NCBI RefSeq assembly: GCF_011058255.1
Contig: NZ_JAALFH010000062.1
Span: 22,376 to 86,375, forward strand
Length of the DNA: 64,000 nucleotides
Direction of reading: 5' to 3'
Origin: Thioalkalivibrio sp. XN8
Lineage (GTDB): Bacteria; Pseudomonadota; Gammaproteobacteria; Steroidobacterales; XN24
Shown: in pieces, positions 29,602 through 38,276 of the stretch
Layout: the number at the start of each line of letters is the position of its first letter
Position numbering within the stretch: position 1 is the stretch's first letter
Notes under the pieces: generated by a model
Told to the model about the DNA's origin: nothing
Databases searched by the model: none
What the model saw: the letters and a program-made list of their open reading frames with translations, nothing else
Position numbers and translations under genes: made by a program

Positions 29602-30894
29602 TCAGTCCTTCAGCCAGGCGCGCTCGGCCGGGAACCGGCAGGTGAAGCTGCTGCCTTGGCCAAGCTCGCTCTCGACCTCGAGCCAGGCGCCGTGACGCTG
29701 GAGCACGTGCTTGACGATCGCCAGGCCGAGCCCGGTGCCGCCGGTGGCGCGATCCCGGCTCTTGTCGACCCGGTAGAAGCGCTCGGTCAGCCGCGGGATC
29801 GCTTCGGCCGGGATGCCGACCCCGGTATCGGTCACGGTGAGGCAGGGCTCGTCGCCCTCCAGCCGCCAGCGGATGTGGACACTGCCGTCCGCGGCCGTGT
29901 ACTTCAGGGCATTGCCGATGATATTGGCGAAGGCGGAATAGATCTCGGATTCGGCGCCCCACAGGCCGAGCTGCGATTCCACCTCGACCTCGATAACCGC
30001 CGGCCGCTCCGGCCGCGCTACGGCCTCCTTGCGCAGCGAGGCGAGCATGCCGGCGATATCGACGCGCTCGCGCTCGGCTTCGGCGCCGGAGGCTTCGAGC
30101 CGGGACAGGGTCAGCAGGTCCTCGATGATCCGGCGCATGCGCTCCGACTGGCGGGCCATCTCCTGGACCGGCTCGCGCCAGTGCTCGACCAGGTCGGGTT
30201 CCTCGGCCAGCGCATCGAGATAGCCCGAGATCACGGTGAGCGGCGAACGCAGTTCGTGCGAGGCATTGGCGACGAAAGTACGGCGCACCGACTCGAGGCG
30301 GTAGGCGTGAGTGGTGTCCCGGGCCAGCAGCAGCCGCTGGGTCTCGCCGTAGGGCACGACCTGCAGGGCCAGGCGCATCTCGGGATCCACCGGCGAGGAC
30401 GTGCGCAGGACCCGCTCCGGGTCGTCCTGGCGCAGGAACTCGACGAACTCCGGCGCGCGCAGCAGGTTCTCGATCCGCTGGCCGCGGTCTTCACGCTGCA
30501 GTCCGAGCAGCTTTCCCGCCGCCTTGTTGACCCAGGCGATCTCGTGGTCGGCGTCCAGCAGCACGCCGGCGTCGGGCAGGGCCTGGGTGGACTTGCGGAA
30601 CTCCTTCAGCACGCGCGCGAGACGCTTCTTGCGCGCCCGGCTCTGCAGCCGGACGCGATGCAGCTTGGCGTAGACGTCGCCCCACAGGCCCGCCGCGTCG
30701 CGCGGGGGCTCACCGAGTTTCTTGCGCAGCCAGGTTTCCAGCTGCCAGAGGTGCCAGAGATGCCAGCCGAGGTAGGCCAGCAGGAAAGCCGACAACCAGG
30801 CGAAAGGCCGGCCGAACAGGGTGCCGAACAGGATCGCTGCGCCGAGCAGCGCGGCGAAGCGGAACAATACATAGCCCCACGGCCCCGGGGTCAC
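29602..30894 (-). CDS. phoR: Phosphate regulon sensor histidine kinase PhoR
   Basis: Membrane kinase for PhoB. 430 residues: two short N-terminal membrane segments (about residues 8-50), charged linker, PAS domain (about 100-200), dimerisation domain with [10 protein letters not shown] (phospho-His 213), and the ATPase domain with [16 protein letters not shown] and [13 protein letters not shown]. Start GTG 30894 overlaps the phoB TGA (GTGA). Lacks a periplasmic sensor, as PhoR usually does. Confidence 0.97.
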   Translation of the reverse strand: MTPGPWGYVLFRFAALLGAAILFGTLFGRPFAWLSAFLLAYLGWHLWHLWQLETWLRKKLGEPPRDAAGLWGDVYAKLHRVRLQSRARKKRLARVLKEFRKSTQALPDAGVLLDADHEIAWVNKAAGKLLGLQREDRGQRIENLLRAPEFVEFLRQDDPERVLRTSSPVDPEMRLALQVVPYGETQRLLLARDTTHAYRLESVRRTFVANASHELRSPLTVISGYLDALAEEPDLVEHWREPVQEMARQSERMRRIIEDLLTLSRLEASGAEAERERVDIAGMLASLRKEAVARPERPAVIEVEVESQLGLWGAESEIYSAFANIIGNALKYTAADGSVHIRWRLEGDEPCLTVTDTGVGIPAEAIPRLTERFYRVDKSRDRATGGTGLGLAIVKHVLQRHGAWLEVESELGQGSSFTCRFPAERAWLKD

Positions 30895-31589
30895 CCGCCA
30901 ACCTGTTCGGAGAAGCGGTAACCCGCCCCGCGCACCGTCTGCACCAGCCGGTCGCAGCCGGAGGGCTCGAGTGCCTTGCGCAGGCGGCGGATGTGGACAT
31001 CGACCGTGCGTTCCTCGACGTACACGTTGCCGCCCCAGACGCGGTCCAGCAGCTGCGCCCGGCTGTAGACACGCTCCGGGTGCGTGATGAAGAACTTCAG
31101 CAGGCGGAACTCGGTCGGCCCGAGCGAAACCTCCTGGCCGGCCGCCGTGACCCGGTGGCTGGCCGCGTTGAGCGTCAGCCCGCCGAGCGTATGGACTTCG
31201 TCTTCGTCGTCCGCGCCGTGGCGCCGCATGACGGCCTTGATCCGCGCGACCAGCTCGCGCGGCGAGAACGGCTTGGTGATGTAGTCATCGGCGCCGCCCT
31301 CGAGGCCGCGGATCTTGTCCTCTTCCTCGGCGCGCGCAGTCAGCATGATGACCGGCACATCCTTGGTCGCCGGGTCTTTCTTCAGCAGCCGGGTCAGCTC
31401 CAGCCCGCTCATGTCGGGCAGCATCCAGTCCGCCAGCACGAGATCCGGCGCCTGGTCGGCCACCTGGACCCGGGCCTCGCGGCAGTCCTCGGCCTCGCGT
31501 ACCTCGTAGCCCGCCCGCTTCAGGCCGAAGGCGATCATGTCCCGGATCGGCTTCTCGTCCTCAACGATCAGAATCTGCTTGGCAGTCAT
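30891..31589 (-). CDS. phoB: Phosphate regulon response regulator PhoB
   Basis: OmpR-family activator binding Pho boxes. 232 residues from ATG 31589; an in-frame ATG lies at 31601. Receiver domain with E10/D11, phospho-acceptor D54 ([11 protein letters not shown]) and TKPFSPREL; winged-helix domain with FRLLKFF and the recognition region [12 protein letters not shown], ending VRGAGYRF. Followed by phoR with a 4-bp overlap. Confidence 0.97.
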   Translation of the reverse strand: MTAKQILIVEDEKPIRDMIAFGLKRAGYEVREAEDCREARVQVADQAPDLVLADWMLPDMSGLELTRLLKKDPATKDVPVIMLTARAEEEDKIRGLEGGADDYITKPFSPRELVARIKAVMRRHGADDEDEVHTLGGLTLNAASHRVTAAGQEVSLGPTEFRLLKFFITHPERVYSRAQLLDRVWGGNVYVEERTVDVHIRRLRKALEPSGCDRLVQTVRGAGYRFSEQVGG

Positions 31590-31605
31590 GGCACAGCCCA
31601 TTAAT

Positions 31606-31623
31606 GTGACTGCAACATTACAG
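31606..31623 (-). promoter_or_regulatory. Candidate Pho box before phoB
   Basis: Minus strand CTGTAAT-GTTG-CAGTCAC (31623-31606), half sites 11 bp apart as in PhoB sites; an additional TTGTCAC lies at 31640-31634. It suggests PhoB autoregulation. The box is only 16 bp from the ATG at 31589, so the mRNA would be almost leaderless or the arrangement is atypical. Confidence 0.5.
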
Positions 31624-31646
31624 CAACGTAGTGTGACAAGGCGATT

Positions 31647-31669
31647 AAAAACCGCGCCCTAGGGGCGGT
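31647..31669 (-). terminator. Rho-independent terminator at the end of tsaB
   Basis: Minus strand ACCGC, loop region CCCTAGGGC, GCGGT, then TTTTA. The stem overlaps the tsaB stop codon and separates tsaB from phoB. Confidence 0.7.
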
Positions 31670-32351
31670 GTCGGCCGGCCCCGCCCTGCCAGGCCACCCG
31701 GTCGCGCAGGTACACCGGCAACGCTTCCGCCGCGGTCACCGTCCGCCCGCCGGCCACGGCTTCGGCGGCGATCCCGAGCAGGTCGCGCGCCACCGGCTCG
31801 ACGGCCGGATCGCAGCCGGCCAGCCCGAGCGCGGCCCCGAGTTCCGGCCAGGCGGCGAAGCCCGAGCCGGCGCCCATCCAGGCGCCCAGGGTGTCCGGCA
31901 GCAGCAGCGCCGCCGGCGACAGCAGCGCTTCCGCCCGCACCGGCACCGGCAGGCCGGCCCGGTCGAAGCGATAGGCGGCAGCGTACAGCTCGCCCATGCG
32001 GGCGTCGAAGGCGGCCAGCACCTGGTCCCAGCCGTGCTTGCGCCGGGCCGCGACGGCCGCGGCTGCGAGGTTCGACACCGGCACCACCGGCAGCCCGGCG
32101 CCGTAGGCGATCCCCTGGGTCACGCTGGTCGCGATCCGCAGGCCGGTGAAACTGCCCGGGCCGCGCCCAAAGGCCACCGCGTGGAGATCCTTGAGCGTGA
32201 GGCCGGCCTCGGCCAGGCAGTCTTCCGCCATGGGGAGCAGTGTCGCCGCATGCTTGCGCGGCGCCGTCTCGATGCGTTCGATGACGCCCTCGCCGGTGAG
32301 CAGCGCCACCGAGCAGGCATTGGCCGCCGTGTCCAGGGCCAGGATGTTCAA
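31659..32351 (-). CDS. tsaB: tRNA t6A synthesis protein TsaB
   Basis: Partner of TsaD/TsaE in making threonylcarbamoyladenosine at position 37 of ANN-decoding tRNAs. 230 residues of the ASKHA fold: ILALDTAANACSVAL at the N-terminus and GRGPGSFTGLRIATSVTQG in the middle. The start overlaps the upstream helicase gene by 4 bp (ATGA type); tsaB next to a yoaA/dinG gene is a common gammaproteobacterial pairing. Confidence 0.95.
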   Translation of the reverse strand: MNILALDTAANACSVALLTGEGVIERIETAPRKHAATLLPMAEDCLAEAGLTLKDLHAVAFGRGPGSFTGLRIATSVTQGIAYGAGLPVVPVSNLAAAAVAARRKHGWDQVLAAFDARMGELYAAAYRFDRAGLPVPVRAEALLSPAALLLPDTLGAWMGAGSGFAAWPELGAALGLAGCDPAVEPVARDLLGIAAEAVAGGRTVTAAEALPVYLRDRVAWQGGAGRHRP

Positions 32352-34309
32352 CCGGCCTCTCCCAGCTCGGTCAGGCCCGGCTCGGTGAGGCCCAGCCCGA
32401 CCAGGAAATCCACCGCCTCCTGTTCGCGCCGCACCAGCGGCATGCGCGGCAGGCTGCGCAGGAACACGCGGCCGTAGCTCTTGCCGAGCAGCCGCGGGTC
32501 GCAGACCACGGCCAGCCCGGCGTCGTCCGCGTCGCGGATCAGGCGCCCGATCCCCTGCTTCAGGCTCAGCACCGCCTGCGGCAGCTGCACGTCGCGGAAG
32601 GGATCGCGCCCCTGCTCGCGGGCCGCCTCCAGCCGCGCCTTCAGCAGCGGGTCATCCGGCGCGGCGAAAGGCAGCTTGTCGATCAGCACCACCGACAGCG
32701 CCGGCCCCTTGACGTCCACGCCTTCCCAGAAGCTCTGGGTGCCCAGCAGCACCGCGTTGCCCAGGCGGCGGAACTCCGCCAGCAGCCGCGCCCGCGGCTC
32801 GTCGCCCTGCACCAGCACCGGGAAGCCGAGCTTTGCCGCCCGCTCGCGCAGCTCGCGCGCCGCCAGCTGCAGCGCGCGGTGGCTGGTGAACAGCAGGAAG
32901 GCGCGCCCGCCGCTGGCCTCCAGCAGCGGCAGCGCGATTTCCACCACGCGGTGCGTGTAGCCCGGCGTGGACGGCGCCGGCATGCCCTCCGGCACGTACA
33001 GCCGGGTGCGGCGGGCGTAATCGAAAGGGCTGTCCAGCTGCAGCGTGCCGGCCTCTTCCAGCCCGAGCCGGTCCATGAAGGCGCCGAAGTCCGTGCCGAC
33101 GGCCAGCGTCGCCGAAGTGAAGACCCAGCCGCACTCGCGCCCGGCCAGCTTCTCCGCCAGCGCCCGGCCGGCGTCCAGGGGCGCGCCGTGGAAACTCGCG
33201 CTGCGCCGGTGCGTCTCGGCCCAGCGCAGCTCGCAGCCCTCGCCGCCCGCCCGCAACCGGGTGAGCCGTGCCGCCATGGCGCGCGCCCGGCGCGTGACCG
33301 CGTCGAGTCCCGGGGTGGCGCCCGCCAGCGCTTCGCAGGCCTCCGCCAGTTCCCCGGCCGCGACTTCCCAGGCCTCCAGGCGCGCCTCGGTTGCGGGCGG
33401 CAGTTCCGGCCAGGCGACGCGGGGGGTGGCCCCGGCCAAGGCCGCGGCGGCCTCGCGCGCGGTCCGCTCGAGCGCGTCCACCGCCCGTTCCAGCGGCGGC
33501 TGCCAGGCCCCCGCCTGCACGGCCTCGCTGCGCGCATCGCCGACCAGCGCCAGGGCCTGGCGGGTGCCGACCCCAATCGCAAAGAACCGCGCGGCGATCT
33601 CCGGCAGCTGGTGCGCCTCGTCCACCACCACGGCGTCGGCGCCCGGCAGCAGCTCGCCGAAGCCCTCCTCCTTCAGGGCCAGGTCCGCCAGCAGCAGGTG
33701 ATGATTGACCACCACGACCTCGGCCTTGAGCGCCTCGCGCCGCGCCTTGACCACGAAGCAGCGCTGGAACTCCGGGCATTCCTGGCCCAGGCAGTTGTCG
33801 GCGTTGGAGGTGACGCGGCCCCACAGCGGCGCGTCCTCGGGGATGCCGGGCACTTCGGCGATCTCGCCGCGCGTGGTGGTCGGCAGCCAGGACTGGAGCT
33901 GCCCCAGCCAGCGCCCGTCACGCCGGCTGGCGGCCCCTTCCTCGACGGCCAGGTCGAAGCGATGGCGACAGAGGTAGTTGCTGCGCCCCTTCAGCAGGGC
34001 CACGTGCACCGGCCGGCCGAGCGCGCCCGACAGCGCCGGCAGGTCGCGCCGGAACAGCTGGTCCTGCAGCGTCTTGGTGCCGGTGGAAACGACGACCTTC
34101 AGGCCGGCGTCCAGCACCGGCGCCAGGTAAGCGTAGGTCTTGCCGGTGCCGGTGCCGGCTTCGACCAGCAGCACCTCGCGCGCCTCCAGCGCCTGCGCCA
34201 CCGCCTCGGCCATGACGCGCTGGCCCTCGCGCGGGCGAAAGCCCGGCAGGGAGCGGGCCAGCGGCCCGTCGGCCTCGAACGCTGCCCCGATGCGTTCGGC
34301 GAGGCTCAC
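32348..34309 (-). CDS. DinG-family ATP-dependent DNA helicase (YoaA-like)
   Basis: Superfamily 2, XPD-like 5'-3' helicase. 653 residues. Walker A region EAGTGTGKTYAYLAP; the iron-sulfur cluster cysteines expected in CRHRFD, CLGQECPEFQRC; DEAH box VVVDEAHQLPE; motif V/VI region QGIGRLIRDADD. Length and the tsaB neighbour favour YoaA, a DNA repair helicase associated with the polymerase III clamp loader, over DinG itself. Confidence 0.92.
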   Translation of the reverse strand: MSLAERIGAAFEADGPLARSLPGFRPREGQRVMAEAVAQALEAREVLLVEAGTGTGKTYAYLAPVLDAGLKVVVSTGTKTLQDQLFRRDLPALSGALGRPVHVALLKGRSNYLCRHRFDLAVEEGAASRRDGRWLGQLQSWLPTTTRGEIAEVPGIPEDAPLWGRVTSNADNCLGQECPEFQRCFVVKARREALKAEVVVVNHHLLLADLALKEEGFGELLPGADAVVVDEAHQLPEIAARFFAIGVGTRQALALVGDARSEAVQAGAWQPPLERAVDALERTAREAAAALAGATPRVAWPELPPATEARLEAWEVAAGELAEACEALAGATPGLDAVTRRARAMAARLTRLRAGGEGCELRWAETHRRSASFHGAPLDAGRALAEKLAGRECGWVFTSATLAVGTDFGAFMDRLGLEEAGTLQLDSPFDYARRTRLYVPEGMPAPSTPGYTHRVVEIALPLLEASGGRAFLLFTSHRALQLAARELRERAAKLGFPVLVQGDEPRARLLAEFRRLGNAVLLGTQSFWEGVDVKGPALSVVLIDKLPFAAPDDPLLKARLEAAREQGRDPFRDVQLPQAVLSLKQGIGRLIRDADDAGLAVVCDPRLLGKSYGRVFLRSLPRMPLVRREQEAVDFLVGLGLTEPGLTELGEAG

Positions 34310-34839
34310 CGTCCCCCGTCCGCCAGCGCCAGCAGCCGCTCGGCCGCCTGGCGCGCTTGCGGGTCCGTCATGGCGAGGCTGAGCGCCTTGCGCGCCATGC
34401 TCTCGGCCGCGCCGGCCTGGCCGGCCTCGAGCCGCAGGTGGCCGAGTTCGATCCAGATCCAGGGATTGCCGCCGTCGATCCTGAGCGCGCGCTCCAGCGT
34501 CGAGCCGGCCGCGGCGACGTTGCCCAGCAGCGCCTCGCGCCGGGCCTGCTCCACCAGCGCCTCGCCGGCCGGGTGATAGCTCGGCGGGACTTCCGGCAGC
34601 GCCTGCGGCGCGGGCTGCGGCACCGGTCGCGGCAGCGGCTCGGCCGCCGGCGGGGCGGGCATGGTGCGCACCTCAGGCGGCGGTTCGCCGGCGGGAACCG
34701 GCTCCCGGGCTTCCGGCTGCGGCCGCTCGACCACCGGGAACGGGGCGCAGCCTGCCGCCGCCAGGGCGAGCAGCCCGACCGCCGCGAGCCGGCGACGCGG
34801 CCGCACTACGGCCCGTCCCGGAACAACCTGCGCAACCAT
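34306..34839 (-). CDS. Small TPR-containing lipoprotein
   Basis: 177 residues from ATG 34839. The N-terminal signal has a lipobox (LALAAAGC), then a proline/glutamate-rich linker (about residues 35-95), then about two TPR-like helical repeats (about 100-175). It overlaps the end of the PBP1b gene by 34 bp and the helicase start by 4 bp, so it belongs to the same operon. It may be an outer-membrane-anchored partner of the PBP, but that rests only on position. Confidence 0.75.
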   Translation of the reverse strand: MVAQVVPGRAVVRPRRRLAAVGLLALAAAGCAPFPVVERPQPEAREPVPAGEPPPEVRTMPAPPAAEPLPRPVPQPAPQALPEVPPSYHPAGEALVEQARREALLGNVAAAGSTLERALRIDGGNPWIWIELGHLRLEAGQAGAAESMARKALSLAMTDPQARQAAERLLALADGGR

Positions 34840-37133
34840 TCCAATCCCCTCTCCCCGAGGTCCTGCGCGTCGGGCGCGCAATCCCGCATGGCATAAAGCT
34901 CCACGCCCTGCGGCACCGGCACGAACACCGTGTCGGCGCAGCTGGAGCGCGCCAGCAGCCCGGAGGCGTAGTCGATCTCGACCTCGACCAGGCCGTCGGC
35001 CCGCGCCGGGACGAAGGCCTGCGCGCCCAGGCCCGTCATGATATCGGCCCAGATCGGCAAGGCGCCGCCGGCCCCGGTCAGCCCGGTCGGGGCGTTGTCG
35101 TCGCGCCCCACCCAGGCCACCGCCAGAGTATCGCGCCCGAAGCCGGCGAACCAACTGTCCCTAAAGTCGCCAGAAGTGCCCGTTTTGCCCGCATAGGCCT
35201 GCCCGGCCAGGCGGCCGGCGACGCTGCGGGCGGTGCCGCGCTCGAACACCTGCAGCATGGCGTGCTGGAGCTGCACGATCGCCGCCGGGTCCGCCACCGC
35301 CGCGATGTCCACCGGGTAGCGCGACAACGGTTGCCCCGCCGGATCCAACACCGCGCGGACCGCGCGCAGCGGGGCACGGAAGCCGCCGGCGGCAATGGCG
35401 CCGTAGAACTGCGCCACCACCAGCGGCGGGTACTCCACCGAGCCGAGCAGCAGCGAGGGGTAGGCCGGGGGCGGCGGCTCGCCGGACAGCCCGGCCAGCT
35501 GCGCGGCGACCACCTCGGGGCCGAGCGCCAGGCCGAGGTTCACGGTCGCCAGGTTGAGCGATTCGGCCAGGCCGCGCAGCAGCGAGACCGGGCCGCGCGG
35601 CTGCTCGTCGAAATTGGTCGGGGCCCAGGTGTCGCCGTTCTCCAGCGTGACCTCGACCGGCAGGTCCTGCAGGGTCGAGGCGAGATGGTAGCGCCCGGAC
35701 TCCAGCGCGGCGAGATACACCGCCGGCTTGACCAGCGAGCCGATCGGCCGATGCGCGTCGAGCGCCCGGTTGAAGCCGTCGAAGCCCGCCTCGGCCCCGC
35801 CGACCACGGCCAGCACCTCGCCGGTGGCCGGGCGCGTGACCACGGCCGCGCCCTGCAGCTCCGCCGTCGCCGCGCCGCGCCGGCGCAGCTCCGCCACGCC
35901 CTGGCTGACCGCCGCCTGGGCGCGGCGCTGGGCCAGCGGGTCCATGGTCGTCAGCACCACCAGGCCGGCGGAGTCGAGGTCGGAGTCCCGGTAGTCCTGT
36001 TGCAGCTGGCGCCGCACCAGCCCGAGGAACGCGGGCTGGAAACCCGCGCCGGTGGCCTGGGTGTCCGCGCTGCGCAGGCCGAGCGGACGCTGCGCGCCAC
36101 GCTCCGCGCGCTCGGGCTCGAGGACCCCCTGCCCCGCCAGCAGCGACAGCACCAGGTCGCGCCGCTCCAGTACCCGTTGCGGATGCCGCCACGGGTTGTA
36201 ATAGGAGGGACCGCGCACGATGGTCACCAGCGTGGCGATCTCCACCGGGTCGAGCTCGGCCAGGGGCTTGCCGAAGTAGAAGGCGCTGGCCAGTCCGAAG
36301 CCGTGGATCGCCCGCGGGCCGTCCTGGCCCATGTACACCTCGTTGACGTAGGCGGTGAGGATGTCGTCCTTGTCGAAGCGGCGTTCCAGCAGCATCGCCA
36401 TGAACGCCTCGGTGACCTTGCGGCCGAGCGTCTGCCGGCTGTCGAGGAAGTAGCTCTTCACCAGCTGCTGGGTGAGGGTGCTGCCGCCCTGGCGGACCTC
36501 CCCGGCGCGCAGGTTCACCACCAGCGCCCGGCCGATGCCCTCCGGGTCGATGCCCGGGTGGCTGCGAAAGCGCCGGTCCTCGACCGCGATCAGCGCCTCC
36601 TCGAGCAGCTCGGGCACCTCGTCGGGCGCCAGCACGATGCGATCCTCGCCGTGCGCCGGGAAAATGCTGCCGATGCGCATCGGGTCCAGCCTCAGCAGCG
36701 GCAGCTCCCGGCCCTCGAGATCCCGGATGCGGCCGACGCCCGCCCGCGTGAAATCGACCTGGGCAGCCAGCGCGGGCTGCTCGCCGTCGGGGAAGCGGAA
36801 GGGGCGCGTCACCAGGCGCACGCTGTTGCCCTCGCGCCACCAGAAACCGGGGCGCGGCGCGCTGCCGTCGGCCTCGCGGTAGCCCTGCGCACCCAAGAGC
36901 TCGACGAAGGGCTCGATGCGCAGCGGCAGGCCGGTGTACAGCTCTACCGGCTCGGCGAAGACCTGCGCCGGCTGGTCCCAGCGCCGTCCCTCGAACTGGC
37001 TGGTGATGCGGGCGTCGAGCCAGGCCAGCCACCCTGCCAGCGCGAGCACGCCGGCCAGCGCCAGCCACAGCAGGGGCCGCCTCAGGCGCCGCCAGGGCCC
37101 CGGCCCGGGCTTGCGGGCGCGCTGGCGGCTCAC
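34806..37133 (-). CDS. mrcB: Bifunctional penicillin-binding protein 1B
   Basis: Class A PBP that polymerises and cross-links peptidoglycan. 775 residues from GTG 37133, which overlaps the upstream TGA. One membrane anchor (about residues 15-35), a UB2H-type domain (about 50-140), the GT51 glycosyltransferase (EDRRFRSHPGIDPEG with catalytic Glu; QGGSTLTQQLVK; ERRFDKDDILTAYVNEVYMG), and the transpeptidase with serine in PIGSLVKP, SLN in AESLNLATVN and KTGTSGDFRD. The UB2H domain implies a lipoprotein activator of the LpoB type. Confidence 0.95.
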   Translation of the reverse strand: MSRQRARKPGPGPWRRLRRPLLWLALAGVLALAGWLAWLDARITSQFEGRRWDQPAQVFAEPVELYTGLPLRIEPFVELLGAQGYREADGSAPRPGFWWREGNSVRLVTRPFRFPDGEQPALAAQVDFTRAGVGRIRDLEGRELPLLRLDPMRIGSIFPAHGEDRIVLAPDEVPELLEEALIAVEDRRFRSHPGIDPEGIGRALVVNLRAGEVRQGGSTLTQQLVKSYFLDSRQTLGRKVTEAFMAMLLERRFDKDDILTAYVNEVYMGQDGPRAIHGFGLASAFYFGKPLAELDPVEIATLVTIVRGPSYYNPWRHPQRVLERRDLVLSLLAGQGVLEPERAERGAQRPLGLRSADTQATGAGFQPAFLGLVRRQLQQDYRDSDLDSAGLVVLTTMDPLAQRRAQAAVSQGVAELRRRGAATAELQGAAVVTRPATGEVLAVVGGAEAGFDGFNRALDAHRPIGSLVKPAVYLAALESGRYHLASTLQDLPVEVTLENGDTWAPTNFDEQPRGPVSLLRGLAESLNLATVNLGLALGPEVVAAQLAGLSGEPPPPAYPSLLLGSVEYPPLVVAQFYGAIAAGGFRAPLRAVRAVLDPAGQPLSRYPVDIAAVADPAAIVQLQHAMLQVFERGTARSVAGRLAGQAYAGKTGTSGDFRDSWFAGFGRDTLAVAWVGRDDNAPTGLTGAGGALPIWADIMTGLGAQAFVPARADGLVEVEIDYASGLLARSSCADTVFVPVPQGVELYAMRDCAPDAQDLGERGLEWLRRLFRDGP

Positions 37134-37630
37134 GGCCCGGCCTCTGCGGCCTCGACATCCTCGGGCGGTCGCGGCACGGCGCGGAACGAGACGAGCCCGG
37201 TGGTGCCCGGCTCCAGCGGGCCCGGCAGCAGCCACTGCACCCGGCGGGGCTCGGGGAGATAATCGGTCTCGGCGCCGGGACCGGTGGCGCTGTCCGGGAT
37301 GTATTGCAGCTCCGGCGGCACCGCGACCTCGATCTGCAACGCGCCCGCCGCGACCTCGCCCTCGTAGCGGAACCGCACCGTGCCCAGCCGCTCGACGGCC
37401 TGGGCCTGGGCCGCGTCCGCCGGCGGCACGGGCACCAGCTGTTCGCCCTCGCCTCCCGGGCCCGGGACGATCCAGCCCCAGCTGACCGTCACCGCCGGCG
37501 CCTCGAGGGTCACCGTCGGCGGGCGGAGCCCTTCATCCACGGGCGCCGCCGCGCCCTCCTGCGCCAGCCCGGCCGCGGGCCCGGCCAGCAGGCCGGCAAA
37601 GAGAAAAAGCTGGCTAAAAATTGACCTCAC
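37130..37630 (-). CDS. Exported protein with a DUF11-like domain
   Basis: About 166 residues from GTG 37630; an in-frame ATG at 37684 would add 18 residues but would place the start beyond the phasin promoter region on the other strand, so the GTG is preferred. Signal peptide (SQLFLFAGLLAGPAAGLA), then a beta-rich domain: GTVRFRYEGEVAAGALQI, VPPELQYIPDSATG, VQWLLPGPLEPGTTG. This pattern (early Tyr/Phe strands, PxLxYxxxS, Px-L-x-PG) resembles the DUF11 repeat of surface proteins. Translationally coupled to PBP1b. Function unknown. Confidence 0.7.
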   Translation of the reverse strand: MRSIFSQLFLFAGLLAGPAAGLAQEGAAAPVDEGLRPPTVTLEAPAVTVSWGWIVPGPGGEGEQLVPVPPADAAQAQAVERLGTVRFRYEGEVAAGALQIEVAVPPELQYIPDSATGPGAETDYLPEPRRVQWLLPGPLEPGTTGLVSFRAVPRPPEDVEAAEAGP

Positions 37631-37634
37631 CCGC

Positions 37635-37662
37635 TTGACTCCGGGGCTGGGAAGCGTATATT
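37635..37662 (+). promoter_or_regulatory. Sigma-70 promoter of the phasin gene
   Basis: -35 TTGACT (37635-37640), 16-bp spacer, -10 TATATT (37657-37662). Transcription would start around 37669, 40 nt before the phasin ATG. Confidence 0.75.
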
Positions 37663-37663
37663 G

Positions 37664-37683
37664 TGCATTGCAGCAATGATGCA
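37664..37683. promoter_or_regulatory. Candidate operator at the phasin promoter
   Basis: TGCATTGCAGCAATGATGCA contains the dyad TTGC-A-GCAA flanked by TGCAT and ATGCA, covering the predicted transcription start. TGC-rich dyads are the known binding sites of the PHA regulator PhaR in other proteobacteria, so this is a candidate PhaR operator. No phaR gene is in the window. Confidence 0.45.
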
Positions 37684-37710
37684 CTGCACCATGACACTGG
37701 AGTTGAGGAC

Positions 37711-38181
37711 ATGATGAACCGAATCGAACAATTTGCCGACAGCCTGATGAGCGAGTCGCGCCAGCTGGCCGACCGCGCCGTTGCCGGCCTGCGGACCGCC
37801 GGTCTCGAGACCGCCGGCCTGATCAGCCGGACCAAGGGCCCGGTCGACGCCTTCGCCGACAGCGCCCTGAAAATCAACAACATGTCGCACAAGCGCATCG
37901 AGCAGCTGCTGAAACAGCAGGCCAAGATGCTCGACGAGCTGATCGACGGCAGCGCCGAGCGCCTGGAGAAGGCCGCGAAGGCGAAGGACGTCAAGGACCT
38001 GAAGGACGTGATCGTGGTGGACTTCTCCGCCTTCGGCGGCGCCAAGAAGGCCCCGGCCCGCAAGAAGCCGGCCGCCCGCAAGACGACCGCGAAGAAGCGC
38101 ACCGCGCGCAAGACCACGGCCAAGAAGCGGACCACCCGCAAGGCCGGGACGCGCAAGACCAGCGCGAAGAAGGCCGCCTGA
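37711..38181 (+). CDS. Phasin-family protein with a histone H1-like tail (PhaF-like)
   Basis: 156 residues. The N-terminal ~100 residues are amphipathic helix (SLMSESRQLADRAVAG; KRIEQLLKQQAKMLDEL) as in granule-associated phasins; the C-terminal ~50 residues are Lys/Arg/Ala/Thr repeats (KKPAARKTTAKKRT...) like histone H1 and PhaF/AlgP. In Pseudomonas PhaF such a tail binds the nucleoid while the phasin part coats polyhydroxyalkanoate granules, distributing them at division. Start ATG 37711 (or the adjacent ATG 37714) after GTTGAGGA. Monocistronic with its own promoter and terminator. Confidence 0.82.
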   Translation: MMNRIEQFADSLMSESRQLADRAVAGLRTAGLETAGLISRTKGPVDAFADSALKINNMSHKRIEQLLKQQAKMLDELIDGSAERLEKAAKAKDVKDLKDVIVVDFSAFGGAKKAPARKKPAARKTTAKKRTARKTTAKKRTTRKAGTRKTSAKKAA

Positions 38182-38213
38182 CGGTCGCCTTTCGAGCCTT
38201 GACCCATGCGTAC

Positions 38214-38241
38214 GAGGCCCTCTCCGGAGGGCCTCGTTGCA
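38214..38241 (+). terminator. Terminator hairpin after the phasin gene
   Basis: GAGGCCCTC, loop TCCG, GAGGGCCTC: a perfect 9-bp stem followed by GTTGCATT, a weak T-rich run. It lies between convergent genes and could act on both strands. Confidence 0.65.
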
Positions 38242-38276
38242 TTCTGGGGCCGGGCCGGGCTGGCTGGGGCGGGCCT

